Below are positions 10,369 through 19,264 of a stretch of 64,000 nt of DNA, one piece after another. The DNA is from Pectobacterium carotovorum (GTDB lineage: Bacteria > Pseudomonadota > Gammaproteobacteria > Enterobacterales > Enterobacteriaceae): the NCBI GenBank assembly GCA_016415585.1, contig CP066552.1:4278001-4342000 (forward strand). The letters are read 5' to 3'. Each line of letters begins with the position of its first letter. The stretch's first letter is position 1. The notes under the pieces are model-generated. The model was not told the DNA's origin. It saw only the letters and a program-made list of their open reading frames with translations, and made no database searches. Both the position numbers and the translations under genes were made by a program.

Positions 10369-12702
10369 ATGAATGATTCATTAAGCCACATTATCGCCAG
10401 CGAATTGCAGGCGCGTACGGAGCAGGTAGACGCGGCAGTCCGCCTGCTGGACGAAGGAAACACCGTCCCTTTTATCGCCCGTTACCGTAAAGAAGTGACC
10501 GGCGGGCTGGATGACACCCAACTGCGCCAGCTCGAAACACGCCTCGGTTACCTGCGTGAACTGGAAGACCGACGCCAGACTATTCTGAAATCCATCGACG
10601 ATCAGGGAAAGTTAACCGCGCAGCTCGCTACCGCCATAAAAGGCACGCTGAGCAAAACCGAGCTGGAAGACCTCTACCTGCCGTACAAACCTAAACGCCG
10701 CACGCGTGGACAAATCGCGATTGAAGCGGGTCTGGAACCGCTGGCCGACAGCCTGTGGCAAGACCCAAGCCAGGAGCCGGAGCTGACGGCACAGGCTTAT
10801 GTCGATGCCGAGAAAGGCGTCGCGGACGTGAAAGCCGCACTGGACGGCGCACGTTACATTCTGATGGAACGCTTTGCCGAAGACGCCACGCTGCTGGCAA
10901 AAGTGCGTAACTACCTGTGGAAAAATGCCCATCTGGTTTCTCGCGTCGTAGAAGGGAAAGAGGAAGAAGGCGCGAAGTTCCGTGACTATTTTGATCATCA
11001 CGAGCCGATTGCTCAGGTGCCTTCACACCGCGCGCTGGCAATGTTCCGTGGCCGTAACGAAGGCGTGCTACAACTGGCGCTGAACGCCGATCCGCAGCAC
11101 GAAGAAGCGCCTCGCGAGAGCTACTGCGAACAAATTATTATCGACCACCTGAATCTGCGTTTAGGGAATGCCGCAGCAGACAGCTGGCGACGCGCCGTCA
11201 TTAGCTGGACGTGGCGCATTAAAGTGCTGCTGCACCTTGAAACCGAGCTGATGGGCAGCGTGCGTGAAAAGGCTGAAGACGAAGCGATCAACGTTTTCGC
11301 CCGCAACATGCACGACCTGCTGATGGCCGCTCCGGCGGGCATGCGCGCGACGATGGGTCTCGATCCCGGCCTGCGTACTGGCGTGAAAGTTGCGGTGGTG
11401 GACGCTACTGGCAAGCTGGTCGCAACCGACACGATTTATCCGCATACCGGTCAGGCAGCGAAAGCCGCTCCTATTGTGGCCGCACTATGCCTCAAATATC
11501 AGGTTGAGCTGGTGGCGATTGGTAACGGAACTGCCTCACGTGAAACCGAGCGTTTCTTCCTCGACACGCAGAAGCAGTTCCCGGATATCAAAGCACAGAA
11601 AGTGATCGTCAGCGAAGCAGGCGCATCGGTGTACTCCGCGTCCGAGCTGGCCGCGCTGGAATTCCCCGATCTGGATGTCTCGCTGCGCGGTGCGGTGTCT
11701 ATCGCCCGTCGTTTGCAGGATCCGCTGGCGGAACTGGTGAAGATCGATCCGAAATCCATCGGCGTGGGTCAGTATCAGCATGACGTAAGCCAAAGCCTGC
11801 TGGCGAAGAAGCTGGATGCGGTGGTCGAAGACTGCGTAAACGCCGTGGGCGTTGATCTGAACACCGCGTCCGTGGCGCTGTTAACGCGTGTCGCCGGGCT
11901 GACGCGCATGATGGCGCAGAATATTGTGACCTGGCGTGATGAGAATGGCCGCTTCCATAACCGCGAACAGCTGCTGAAAGTCAGCCGTCTGGGGCCAAAA
12001 GCCTTTGAACAATGTGCAGGCTTCCTGCGCATCAACCACGGCAATAACCCGCTGGATGCCTCTACCGTTCACCCAGAAGCCTATCCGATTGTGGAGCGTA
12101 TTCTGGCCGCGACGGAACAGGCGTTGCAGGAGCTAATGGGGAACCCTAACGCACTGCGTAACTTGAAACCCTCGGATTTCACCGACGAGCGTTTCGGCGT
12201 ACCAACGGTAACCGACATCATCAAGGAGCTGGAAAAACCGGGTCGCGATCCGCGCCCTGAGTTCAAAACCGCCAGCTTCGCCGACGGGGTGGAAACCTTA
12301 AACGATCTGCTGCCGGGCATGATTCTGGAAGGCGCAGTCACCAACGTCACCAACTTTGGCGCGTTTGTGGATATCGGCGTCCATCAGGATGGTTTAGTAC
12401 ATATTTCGTCACTGGCCGACCATTTCGTCGACGATCCGCACAAGGTCGTGAAAGCAGGCGATATCGTCAAAGTGAAAGTGATGGAAGTGGATCTGCAACG
12501 TAAGCGTATCGCGTTGACCATGCGCCTTGATGAGCAGCCGGGCGACACCGCATCACGTCGTGGCGGTGGCAGTGCGCGTGGCGATAGCAATACGTCATCA
12601 CGTCAGCCAGCCGGTAAATCACGTCCTCGTCCCGCTAGCGCCCCTGTCGCAGGCAACAGCGCGATGGGCGACGCCCTGGCCGCCGCCTTTAAAAAACGTT
12701 AA
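10369..12702 (+). CDS. tex: Tex transcription accessory protein
   Basis: Tex (YhgF in E. coli) is a conserved cytoplasmic nucleic-acid-binding protein related to eukaryotic Spt6 and linked to transcription and stress tolerance. The 777-residue product has the N-terminal helical Tex domain, a YqgF-like RNase-H fold ([10 protein letters not shown]), a helix-hairpin-helix region (L-T-R-V-A-G-L-T-R) and an S1 RNA-binding domain (about 655-720, [15 protein letters not shown]). A basic low-complexity tail rich in Arg, Ser and Gly follows. The ATG at 10369 gives the family start M-N-D-S; ATG at 10348 and TTG at 10345 are in-frame alternatives. In E. coli it follows greB directly; here 5.5 kb is interposed. 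Confidence 0.95.
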   Translation: MNDSLSHIIASELQARTEQVDAAVRLLDEGNTVPFIARYRKEVTGGLDDTQLRQLETRLGYLRELEDRRQTILKSIDDQGKLTAQLATAIKGTLSKTELEDLYLPYKPKRRTRGQIAIEAGLEPLADSLWQDPSQEPELTAQAYVDAEKGVADVKAALDGARYILMERFAEDATLLAKVRNYLWKNAHLVSRVVEGKEEEGAKFRDYFDHHEPIAQVPSHRALAMFRGRNEGVLQLALNADPQHEEAPRESYCEQIIIDHLNLRLGNAAADSWRRAVISWTWRIKVLLHLETELMGSVREKAEDEAINVFARNMHDLLMAAPAGMRATMGLDPGLRTGVKVAVVDATGKLVATDTIYPHTGQAAKAAPIVAALCLKYQVELVAIGNGTASRETERFFLDTQKQFPDIKAQKVIVSEAGASVYSASELAALEFPDLDVSLRGAVSIARRLQDPLAELVKIDPKSIGVGQYQHDVSQSLLAKKLDAVVEDCVNAVGVDLNTASVALLTRVAGLTRMMAQNIVTWRDENGRFHNREQLLKVSRLGPKAFEQCAGFLRINHGNNPLDASTVHPEAYPIVERILAATEQALQELMGNPNALRNLKPSDFTDERFGVPTVTDIIKELEKPGRDPRPEFKTASFADGVETLNDLLPGMILEGAVTNVTNFGAFVDIGVHQDGLVHISSLADHFVDDPHKVVKAGDIVKVKVMEVDLQRKRIALTMRLDEQPGDTASRRGGGSARGDSNTSSRQPAGKSRPRPASAPVAGNSAMGDALAAAFKKR

Positions 12703-12723
12703 CGCAACCCCCACTATTATTTA

Positions 12724-12764
12724 AAAGATGCCTGACCTCGTTTTCATAAGGTCAGGCATCTTTC
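12724..12764 (+). terminator. Rho-independent terminator of tex
   Basis: A perfect 14-bp stem (AAAGATGCCTGACC and its complement) with a 12-base loop lies 21 bases after the tex stop. The stem ends in TTT on the plus strand, and the run of A before it makes it potentially bidirectional. Confidence 0.85.
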
Positions 12765-12890
12765 CTGCCAAAATATCGCTATTCTGTTTCCCTAATAAAA
12801 CTACGTTTCATTTATATTGAAATATTCAACCACTTCACGAGTGTTTTGTGATCTGCATCTAGGTAAATAAATTACCGCTGCGTTATTATT

Positions 12891-12926
12891 GTTCTATATA
12901 GGAAACCATAGTTTTATATATAGAAC
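12891..12926 (+). promoter_or_regulatory. Palindromic operator of the IclR-type regulator, with a nested KdgR-like box
   Basis: GTTCTATATA (12891-12900) and its exact inverse TATATAGAAC (12917-12926) flank a 16-base core. Inside lies GAAA-N6-TTTTA (12902-12916), one mismatch from the KdgR/IclR-family consensus GAAA-N6-TTTCA. The element ends 3 bases before the start codon, ideal for autorepression. Binding is inferred, not shown. Confidence 0.65.
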
Positions 12927-12929
12927 AAC

Positions 12930-13718
12930 ATGAATATATTCCAACAGCTCGAACACAGTAAAGCGCCGGCAGCCGTCCGTTTAGTGATGATTATTGACTA
13001 CATCGCCAAACATGACGAAGCCAGCTTCACTGAGATTTGCACTGATTTGTCTATACCTAAAAGCAGCGTACATCATCTACTGGAAGTGCTGGTGGTGACG
13101 CAATTGTTACGTCAGCGCGCTGACGGTCGTTATGTTTTGGGGTTAAGACTGTTTGAGCTTGGCGGTTTGGTAATAAAGAATATTGATCTGCGTAAAGACA
13201 CGATTAACTTTATGCATGAATTAGTCAAAGAGACGGAGTTGACCTGCCATCTTGGTATTATGGACGGCGATAACGGTTTCTTCCTGAGTAAAGTGGAATC
13301 TCCCAAGGCCATTGTAAAAACATCCTGGGAAGGTAAGAAAATTGTATTTAACCGTATGTCTCTGGGGAAAGTGCTCGTCGCCTGGCTGCCACAGGAAAGA
13401 ATTGAATCACTGATTGCCGATTGCACCTTTGAGTATTTGACGCCCCGGACGATTACCAACAAAGAAGATTTCCTACAACATCTGAAAATCGTCAAGGAAC
13501 AGGGCTGGGCAATAGACGACGGCGAAGATATAGAAGAGATCTGCTGCATGGCCGCGCCAATCTTTAACCAAAATGGTGAAGTCATCGCCGCTATCGGCGT
13601 TAACGGTATGCAGTCGCAATATGCTAATGGAAAAAAAGAAAAACATCTGGCAAGCCTGATTAAAACCAGCAAAGCGATTACCGCTCATATTAACAGTCGG
13701 AATATTGATAGTAGATAA
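12930..13718 (+). CDS. IclR-family transcriptional regulator
   Basis: A 262-residue IclR-type DNA-binding protein. An N-terminal winged helix (about 15-75, with S-F-T-E-I-C and P-K-S-S-V-H-H-L-L recognition helix) is followed by the ligand-binding IclR effector domain, whose C-terminal part contains I-A-A-I-G-V-N-G. Its N-terminus and linker differ clearly from KdgR, the main pectinolysis repressor of Pectobacterium, so it is a separate regulator. It sits directly upstream of, and in the same direction as, kdgT-kduI, so it probably responds to a pectin-derived keto-sugar and controls these genes. No good ribosome site precedes the ATG, and a palindrome abuts it, which suggests tight autoregulation. 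Confidence 0.85.
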   Translation: MNIFQQLEHSKAPAAVRLVMIIDYIAKHDEASFTEICTDLSIPKSSVHHLLEVLVVTQLLRQRADGRYVLGLRLFELGGLVIKNIDLRKDTINFMHELVKETELTCHLGIMDGDNGFFLSKVESPKAIVKTSWEGKKIVFNRMSLGKVLVAWLPQERIESLIADCTFEYLTPRTITNKEDFLQHLKIVKEQGWAIDDGEDIEEICCMAAPIFNQNGEVIAAIGVNGMQSQYANGKKEKHLASLIKTSKAITAHINSRNIDSR

Positions 13719-14050
13719 TATATTTATCGGAAATAACCCTAGTGAATTTCAATTTGTAATTTATTGAAATCCAAGTAGGAAATAGCCACAACATAATTAC
13801 CTGTAAACGCTAATTAAGCATTACAGGAAGACTCTCTATAACTAAAAAAGCATTACATAAGCCATCATTAAGATGACGAAAAATAGTAATTATCAATTTT
13901 ATAATGGGGACAACCATCTTCACTAGTTAATGAAATCGGGTAATAACCCCTTGGGTTTTATTTCCCCCTATTTATTACTGAATACCAATACTCCATCCGC
14001 TTTCACTGAAAGCGGGCTGAACATGCTTTTATCTTTTAATGAGGTCTTTT
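13719..14050 (+). promoter_or_regulatory. kdgT leader and promoter region with inverted repeats
   Basis: These 332 bases contain no gene. Three symmetric elements are visible. ATTTCAAT/ATTGAAAT with a 9-base spacer (13746-13770) is a candidate operator. AACCC-CTT-GGGTT followed by TTATTT (13945-13963) is a weak terminator-like hairpin that may end the regulator transcript. CCGCTTTC-ACT-GAAAGCGG (13997-14015) is a strong short hairpin 26 bases before the ribosome site of kdgT. Confidence 0.5.
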
Positions 14051-15007
14051 ATGAAAATCAAACAAGCTATTGATAAAATCCCTGGGGGATTAATGCTAGT
14101 GCCGCTCTTTTTGGGCGCACTCTGTAATACCTTTACGCCAGGAGCCGGAAAATACTTAGGTTCTTTCAGTAACGGGCTGATTACTGGCACAATCCCGATT
14201 CTGGCGGTATGGTTTTTCTGCATGGGTGCATCCATTGAATTTAAAGCAACGGGAACGATGCTGAGAAAATCAGGCGTTCTGGTGGTCACCAAAATCGCTA
14301 CCGCCTGGATTGTGGCGCTGATCGCTGGCACATTCTTGCCGGGAGACGGCATCCAAAACGGCATGCTGGCTGGGATCTCCGTGCTGGCACTGGTCGCGGC
14401 AATGGACATGACTAACGGTGGTTTGTACGCTGCATTGATGAACCAATACGGTTCTAAAGAAGAAGCGGGCGCCTTCGTACTGATGTCTCTGGAATCCGGT
14501 CCGTTGATGACCATGGTCATTCTGGGTGCCAGCGGTATAGCCACCTTTGAACCTCAGTTATTTGTCGGTGCCGTACTGCCGTTCCTGATTGGTTTTGCAT
14601 TGGGCAACCTGGACCCAGACCTGAGAAAGCTGTTCGGTAATTCAGTACAAACGCTGATTCCTTTCTTCGCCTTTGCGTTGGGTAACACCATTAATTTATC
14701 AGTGATCCTCCAGACGGGCTTCGCAGGTATCTTCCTCGGCCTGTTGGTGATTGTTGTTACAGGTATCCCGTTGATTCTGGCGGATAAATTTATCGGCGGT
14801 GGTAATGGCACCGCAGGCGTAGCCGCATCCAGCAGCGCCGGTGCCGCCGTCGCCACTCCCCTGTTGATCGCGAATATGGCTCCGGAATTCGCTCCGGTCG
14901 CTCAACAGGCAACAGCGTTAGTCGCCACCAGTGTGATCGTGACATCAGTACTGGTGCCCATCCTTACGGCAGTATGGGCAAAACGCTTTTCACCTAAAAC
15001 CGCATAA
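14051..15007 (+). CDS. kdgT: 2-keto-3-deoxygluconate permease
   Basis: KdgT is the inner-membrane H+ symporter that takes up 2-keto-3-deoxygluconate, 5-keto-4-deoxyuronate and related pectin breakdown products. The 318-residue protein is almost wholly hydrophobic with about ten membrane segments and matches the family from M-K-I-K-Q-A-I onward, including the early [11 protein letters not shown] motif and a Gly/Ala-rich segment near residues 255-275. The start at 14051 has GAGG six bases upstream; an earlier ATG at 14039 overlaps that site. kduI follows after 12 bases, forming a two-gene operon. Confidence 0.93.
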   Translation: MKIKQAIDKIPGGLMLVPLFLGALCNTFTPGAGKYLGSFSNGLITGTIPILAVWFFCMGASIEFKATGTMLRKSGVLVVTKIATAWIVALIAGTFLPGDGIQNGMLAGISVLALVAAMDMTNGGLYAALMNQYGSKEEAGAFVLMSLESGPLMTMVILGASGIATFEPQLFVGAVLPFLIGFALGNLDPDLRKLFGNSVQTLIPFFAFALGNTINLSVILQTGFAGIFLGLLVIVVTGIPLILADKFIGGGNGTAGVAASSSAGAAVATPLLIANMAPEFAPVAQQATALVATSVIVTSVLVPILTAVWAKRFSPKTA

Positions 15008-15019
15008 GAAGGTAGCAAA

Positions 15020-15856
15020 ATGGACGTACGACAAAGTGTACACAGTGAACATGCGAAAACGCTTGATACCACTGAGCTGAGAAAGAAATTTCTTATTGAG
15101 CAGATATTTACGCCAAACCAATACACCATGACCTACAGCCACATCGACCGTATCGTGGTGGGCGGGATCATGCCGGTGGATGGCGAGATAACGTTTGATG
15201 ATGGCATCGGCAAACAATTTGGCGTGAACTATTTTCTTGAGCGTCGCGAGCTGGGGCTTATCAATATCGGCGGCCCGGCAAAAATTGTCATCGACGGCAC
15301 AAGCTACGAAGTTGGTAATGAGGAAGCGCTCTATGTTGGAAAGGGAGCCAAAGCCTTAGCGTTCAGCAGTTTGGATAGCGCCAAGCCAGCGAAACTGTAT
15401 TATAACAGCGCACCAGCGCATGCCGTTTTCCCGACACGCATCATTACGCAGGATCAAGCGATCAAGGCACCACTGGGCGATGTTAAAACCTGTAACAAGC
15501 GGACGATTTGCAAATATCTGGTGCCAGAAGTGGTGGAAACCTGCCAGCTGAGCATGGGATTAACGCGTCTGGCGGAAGGCAGCAACTGGAATTCCATGCC
15601 GACGCATACCCATGAGCGCAGAATGGAAGTGTACTTCTATTTTGACATGGCGGAAGACACCATTATTTTCCATATGATGGGTGAACCGCATGAAACGCGC
15701 CATCTAGTGATGCACAACGAACAGGCGGTGATCTCCCCGAGCTGGTCGATTCACACCGGCGTCGGCACTAAAAACTACGCCTTTATTTGGGGCATGATCG
15801 GCGAAAACCTGACATTTGACGATATGGACCATATCGCGATGTTGGATTTACGCTAA
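15020..15856 (+). CDS. kduI: 4-deoxy-L-threo-5-hexosulose-uronate ketol-isomerase
   Basis: KduI isomerises 5-keto-4-deoxyuronate to 2,5-diketo-3-deoxygluconate in intracellular pectin catabolism. The 278-residue cupin-fold enzyme is full length. Its zinc ligands are visible as H-T-H-E-R-R-M-E (two His and a Glu, about 196-203) and the His in W-S-I-H-T-G-V-G (about 245). A ribosome site GAAGG lies 8 bases before the ATG and 12 bases separate it from kdgT. Pectobacterium usually carries kduI with kduD elsewhere, so this may be a second copy tied to KdgT and the local IclR regulator. Confidence 0.93.
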   Translation: MDVRQSVHSEHAKTLDTTELRKKFLIEQIFTPNQYTMTYSHIDRIVVGGIMPVDGEITFDDGIGKQFGVNYFLERRELGLINIGGPAKIVIDGTSYEVGNEEALYVGKGAKALAFSSLDSAKPAKLYYNSAPAHAVFPTRIITQDQAIKAPLGDVKTCNKRTICKYLVPEVVETCQLSMGLTRLAEGSNWNSMPTHTHERRMEVYFYFDMAEDTIIFHMMGEPHETRHLVMHNEQAVISPSWSIHTGVGTKNYAFIWGMIGENLTFDDMDHIAMLDLR

Positions 15857-15892
15857 TCCCCTCTGGCATTACGCCGACACAGTAAAATACAG

Positions 15893-15921
15893 CAGGGTGA
15901 ACCCTATTCACCCTGTTTTTT
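15893..15921 (+). terminator. Rho-independent terminator of kdgT-kduI
   Basis: CAGGGTGAA and TTCACCCTG form a perfect 9-bp stem around a five-base loop, followed by six T. It lies 37 bases after the kduI stop. Confidence 0.9.
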
Positions 15922-16113
15922 TATGTGGTGCCAGTAACCCACTTCTGCTGCTACCGCACTCACCATTGCGGTTGCAATACAGCCGCCAACGCCCCACGCA
16001 GTGTACCAAACCAAAGACTCCCTGCAATTAATTAGCTGACTAACATATGAATAAACATTGGTATAGAAGTTGCTTTGTTCTTGTTTCCCCATACCAAAAG
16101 CAAGAACCTGCTA

Positions 16114-16968
16114 ATGCAACTCTCATCCATCGCCCGCACCATCACTGCCGCTTGCCTGATGCTGTCGTGTCATGCGCTGCTGGCCGATGACGCCAAACCA
16201 AGCATCACGATATACGCAACCGGTGGCACCATCGCCGGAAAAGCAGAATCCAATACGGCAACGACAGGCTATCAGGCAGGGACTATCGGCATTCAGGAAC
16301 TGCTGAACGCCGTGCCAGCTATTGGCGATGTTGCGACGGTAACGGGCGAGCAAATCGCCAACACCGCCATCAGCGCGGACGGCTCCATGAACCTGCTGGA
16401 AGCCGTCACGCTGGCGTCGAGCAAGAACGCAGAAAAACGCGGCGCGATGGTTCTGCTGAATGACCGCATCGGTTCCGCCTTCTACACCACCAAAACCAAT
16501 GCCGCGTCGCTGGATACGTTCAAAGCCAATGAACAAGGTTATCTGGGCGCATTCTACGGCGGCGTTCCACGCTTCTTTTACCAGCCAGCCGCTCCCGAAC
16601 ACAAGCCGTTCTTTGATGTAAGCAGTAAGGAGTCGCTGGCGAAGGTCGACATTCTGTACGGCTATCAAGATCAAGACAGCGGCCTGCTAAATGCCGCTAT
16701 TGAACAGGGCGCAAAAGGCATCATTATCGCGGGTAGCGGTAACGGCTCTACGCCAACGCGTATCAAAGAAGACATCAAGAAAGCTGTCGCTAAAGGCATT
16801 CCGGTGGTGATAAGCACGCGTACTGGCAACGGCTATGTGACCGATAAGAAGAAAGACGGCGCTATCGGCAGCGGATTCTACAACCCGCAGAAAGCACGCA
16901 TTCTGCTTTCGCTGGCACTGTCTAATGGTGGCAACATCGAGAAAATCCGCACCTATTTCGAGCAATAA
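16114..16968 (+). pseudogene. Periplasmic type II L-asparaginase with internal in-frame deletion of the HGTDT active-site region
   Basis: The reading frame encodes 284 residues where type II asparaginases have about 348. A signal peptide (cleaved near A-L-L-A/D-D) and the first catalytic motif Y-A-T-G-G-T-I-A-G are present. The substrate loop G-Y-Q-A-G, the block T-A-I-S-A-D-G-S-M-N-L-L-E-A-V, the T-K-T-N lysine and the C-terminal R-T-G-N-G region are also present. In homologues about 60-65 residues lie between G-E-Q-(x)-x-N and T-A-I-S-A-D-G, including V-I-T-H-G-T-D-T with the catalytic Thr89/Asp90 pair. Here these blocks are joined directly near 16360. The frame stays open, so a shortened protein could be made, but asparaginase activity is very unlikely. 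An alternative ATG at 16075 is upstream. Confidence 0.8.
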
Positions 16969-16991
16969 TCGCAGGGTAAACCGTAATACTG

Positions 16992-17028
16992 AGGTATCCC
17001 GCCACGTTAATCTGTCGGGATATCTTTT
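16992..17028 (+). terminator. Terminator after the asparaginase gene
   Basis: AGGTATCCCG pairs with CGGGATATCT (one G-U pair) across a 14-base loop, followed by TTT. It lies 23 bases after the stop codon. Confidence 0.75.
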
Positions 17029-17060
17029 CAAAATGGCTTATGATTTCCGCTATGATCGCG

Positions 17061-17615
17061 TTAGTAATCCAGTTCTACTGGCACGGGGTAATCCTGCAAT
17101 TTTGCCGCCCCGCCTAACGTCTCACGAATCGTGGCTGAATAGCGTGTGATTTCCATTCCTCCAACAAGATTATCCAGCTCGCTAAAGGCAAAACGTAACG
17201 AACGGTTGTGAGCCCAACTTTCCAACGGTGCCAGGTGATAAGTGAAATACACCACTGTCAGTTCCTGATTCACACGATCAATTTTCTCAATACGGCTCAC
17301 CTGCATACGGCCGTAGCACAGGTCACCATGTTGACGCCAATTCTTCTCACCTACAGGCGATAGTCGGTATACCTTGTCGGTTCCCTCAGACGTCGCGTGT
17401 GCCAATCCCGCTTCCACGAGCGCATGCAAACGTCCACTGCTCCAGGGGGAATCACCTTTAGGACTATGAACTGGCCACTGCTTCTCGCCCAGACACAACG
17501 GCGGCTCCGCATCAAAAAATTCCTGTACACGTTGCTGATAATCTTGCTCGCTGAGCTGCGCCCACACAGAGAAGGGTGCCAATAACCCGAATGCAATTAA
17601 TACCGATGTTTTCAT
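17061..17615 (-). CDS. carH: CarH, last gene of the carbapenem cluster
   Basis: The 184-residue product begins with a signal peptide (M-K-T-S-V-L-I-A-F-G-L-L-A-P-F-S-V-W-A) and is predicted periplasmic. Its N-terminal half contains a helical region around Y-Q-Q-R-V-Q-E-F-F and its C-terminal half is beta-rich. I recognise it by its position as the eighth gene of carABCDEFGH in P. carotovorum. Its function is not established in the known pathway; it is not needed for carbapenem synthesis in published genetic work. Its ATG overlaps the carG stop by 4 bases, so it is co-translated with the resistance genes. Confidence 0.82.
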   Translation of the reverse strand: MKTSVLIAFGLLAPFSVWAQLSEQDYQQRVQEFFDAEPPLCLGEKQWPVHSPKGDSPWSSGRLHALVEAGLAHATSEGTDKVYRLSPVGEKNWRQHGDLCYGRMQVSRIEKIDRVNQELTVVYFTYHLAPLESWAHNRSLRFAFSELDNLVGGMEITRYSATIRETLGGAAKLQDYPVPVELDY

Positions 17616-18145
17616 TTCTTCAGCATCGCCTCATCCACTTCTTTGTAGGCCTCATCAACTGATTGGTAGGCACTTTGCGTTACCACACGCTTGCGCTCCG
17701 ACCATTCATAAAGCGGTACACCGGGATCGTCCCGTGAAGCTTTAAAGTCGTAAATCGTTAAAATGACTTTTGTCGGATCAAAGACGTTTTCCCCTTGCTT
17801 CCTTGCCGTCACCAGAAAGTAATGTTTTCCAGATAGGAACAGTCGATTATCCTGCACCAGAAAATCCGCCGCCGCGGACAGGCGATAGTCAAACCAGGTA
17901 AACGTATTACTGTTGGCAACCGGCATAATGCTATGTCCCCCATCTGGACGGCGAACGAAAAAAGTCATACCAAGATTAGGGTGCGAGGTATTGTTATCAA
18001 ACTGGGCAACGACGACATAATCTTTCCCGCCCCCCTGATTGAGATCAACCCAGTTAATACCGTCTTTCAACGCCACTGGGGATAGTGCCGCAGCCGTACT
18101 GCTAATCGCGCAAAGTGCCAACCACCCTACAAATTTACTTAGCAT
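17612..18145 (-). CDS. carG: CarG, carbapenem intrinsic-resistance protein
   Basis: This 177-residue secreted protein has a signal peptide (about 1-21, ending T-A-A-A-L) and a mature beta-rich domain. With CarF, CarG protects the producer from its own carbapenem by a mechanism that does not involve beta-lactam hydrolysis; this is known from work in P. carotovorum GS101. The ATG at 18145 lies inside the end of carF (overlap 11 bases); a TTG at 18148 is also in frame. The gene identity rests on cluster position and the overall product plan. Confidence 0.88.
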   Translation of the reverse strand: MLSKFVGWLALCAISSTAAALSPVALKDGINWVDLNQGGGKDYVVVAQFDNNTSHPNLGMTFFVRRPDGGHSIMPVANSNTFTWFDYRLSAAADFLVQDNRLFLSGKHYFLVTARKQGENVFDPTKVILTIYDFKASRDDPGVPLYEWSERKRVVTQSAYQSVDEAYKEVDEAMLKK

Positions 18146-18992
18146 CAAGAGTCCTTACTAATCGAAAACCAATATCTGGCATGAAAAAACCGGGCGTGTG
18201 CAGATCGCAGCTTGCAAGACTGTGCGTCTGTTCCAGATAACTTCCGCCGCAAAAGTAGTACATCGTTTTGCCGCCCTCCACCGCATAAGGCTCATTCAGC
18301 CATTCGGATACATTACCGCTCATGTCGTAAAGCCCGAGTGCATTGGGGCACTTCGACGCCACTGGCACCGTGCCAAACGAGGAGGATTCAGAGGGAAAAT
18401 GCGCCACACTCCCTGGCTGTTCGCTACCGGCATAGCGCTGTCCGTACGTTCCTTGTGCCAGTCCCTTCTTTCCACCTCTGGCTGCAATCTGCCATTCTGC
18501 CAGCGTCGGTAAACGGTAACCTGAGGCCTGCGGATTCTCACGAATGAGTTTATCGTTATCGTCCTCCGGCACGCGTTTCAACGTTTTACCGTCAATCGTG
18601 AGGTAATAGGGTTGCAACTGCTGCCGTTCGCTGAGCACATTGGCAAAAATCACCGCATCCCACCACGACACATTGGTGACAGGATGAAGGCCACCATCCT
18701 GTTCAGGCGGTAAGCAATCCTCGAAGGTGGCACCATTGCAACCGCCGCTGAGCTGATAACCGTGCGCGTCAGCCCACTCCAGCAAAGCATGGTATTGCTG
18801 ATAGGTGATTTCCGTTTTCGTCATGGCGAAAGATGCGACAGACGTGTTGGTATGGGCGACATAGTCTTCCGAGCCGAAGACCGATCCAACATAGAAATTG
18901 CCACCCTTAACCACCACCTCGTCGGGAACAACATTCGCTGCTTGAGCGGAAAAGGCACAGCACAGTCCAACGATTAGCATTTTCTTCAACAT
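18135..18992 (-). CDS. carF: CarF, carbapenem intrinsic-resistance protein (SUMF1/FGE-like fold)
   Basis: The 285-residue protein has an N-terminal signal peptide (cleavage near A-Q-A-A) and then a formylglycine-generating-enzyme-like (SUMF1) domain. The family marks are visible: K-T-E-I-T-Y-Q-Q-Y, P-V-T-N-V-S-W-W-D-A, Y-R-L-P-T-L-A-E-W, Y-D-M-S-G-N-V-S-E-W, C-G-G-S-Y and D-I-G-F-R-L-V-R. CarF and CarG together give self-immunity to carbapenem. The start overlaps the carE stop by 7 bases and lacks a good ribosome site, indicating coupling. In a periplasmic location the domain is more likely a binding scaffold than an oxidase. Confidence 0.92.
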   Translation of the reverse strand: MLKKMLIVGLCCAFSAQAANVVPDEVVVKGGNFYVGSVFGSEDYVAHTNTSVASFAMTKTEITYQQYHALLEWADAHGYQLSGGCNGATFEDCLPPEQDGGLHPVTNVSWWDAVIFANVLSERQQLQPYYLTIDGKTLKRVPEDDNDKLIRENPQASGYRLPTLAEWQIAARGGKKGLAQGTYGQRYAGSEQPGSVAHFPSESSSFGTVPVASKCPNALGLYDMSGNVSEWLNEPYAVEGGKTMYYFCGGSYLEQTHSLASCDLHTPGFFMPDIGFRLVRTLDAK

Positions 18993-19264
18993 GGCGATAC
19001 GGGTTCAATTTCGAGGTCAGAGTGTGGCACGGAACAGCAAGGTAGAATGTAACCATCAGCGATATCTTTACGCGAGATCCCACCAGAATGATCCATGTTG
19101 ACGTTGCCGGATGTCAGTCGCACTTTGCATACGCCACAGTAGCCAGAGGCACAGCGATAAGGCAGTTCGACACCGGCCTTATAGGCTGAACTGAGCACAC
19201 TTTCATTCTCCGATACCGGAAAATCGATAGTCGTATCGCGAATATGACAGTGAAATTTTGACAT
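18986..19264 (-). CDS. carE: CarE, plant-type [2Fe-2S] ferredoxin
   Basis: The 92-residue protein has the [2Fe-2S] ligand pattern C-x4-C-x2-C followed about 30 residues later by a fourth Cys (C-A-S-G-Y-C-G-V-C, then P-C-C-S). It is the expected size for CarE, which increases carbapenem yield and is thought to pass electrons for CarC or CarD chemistry. The start shares one base with the carD stop (TAATG) and has GGAGG six bases upstream. Confidence 0.95.
   Translation of the reverse strand: MSKFHCHIRDTTIDFPVSENESVLSSAYKAGVELPYRCASGYCGVCKVRLTSGNVNMDHSGGISRKDIADGYILPCCSVPHSDLEIEPVSPC

Noticed and set aside
12930..13718. Calling the IclR-type gene kdgR
   Set aside because: Its N-terminal and linker sequence do not match KdgR of Pectobacterium or Dickeya; only the family and the pectin-gene context agree.
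15904..16092. 62-codon minus-strand frame with a hydrophobic segment between kduI and the asparaginase gene
   Set aside because: It starts beside the asparaginase start and runs into the kduI terminator. It has no ribosome site or known family, though a small membrane protein cannot be fully excluded.
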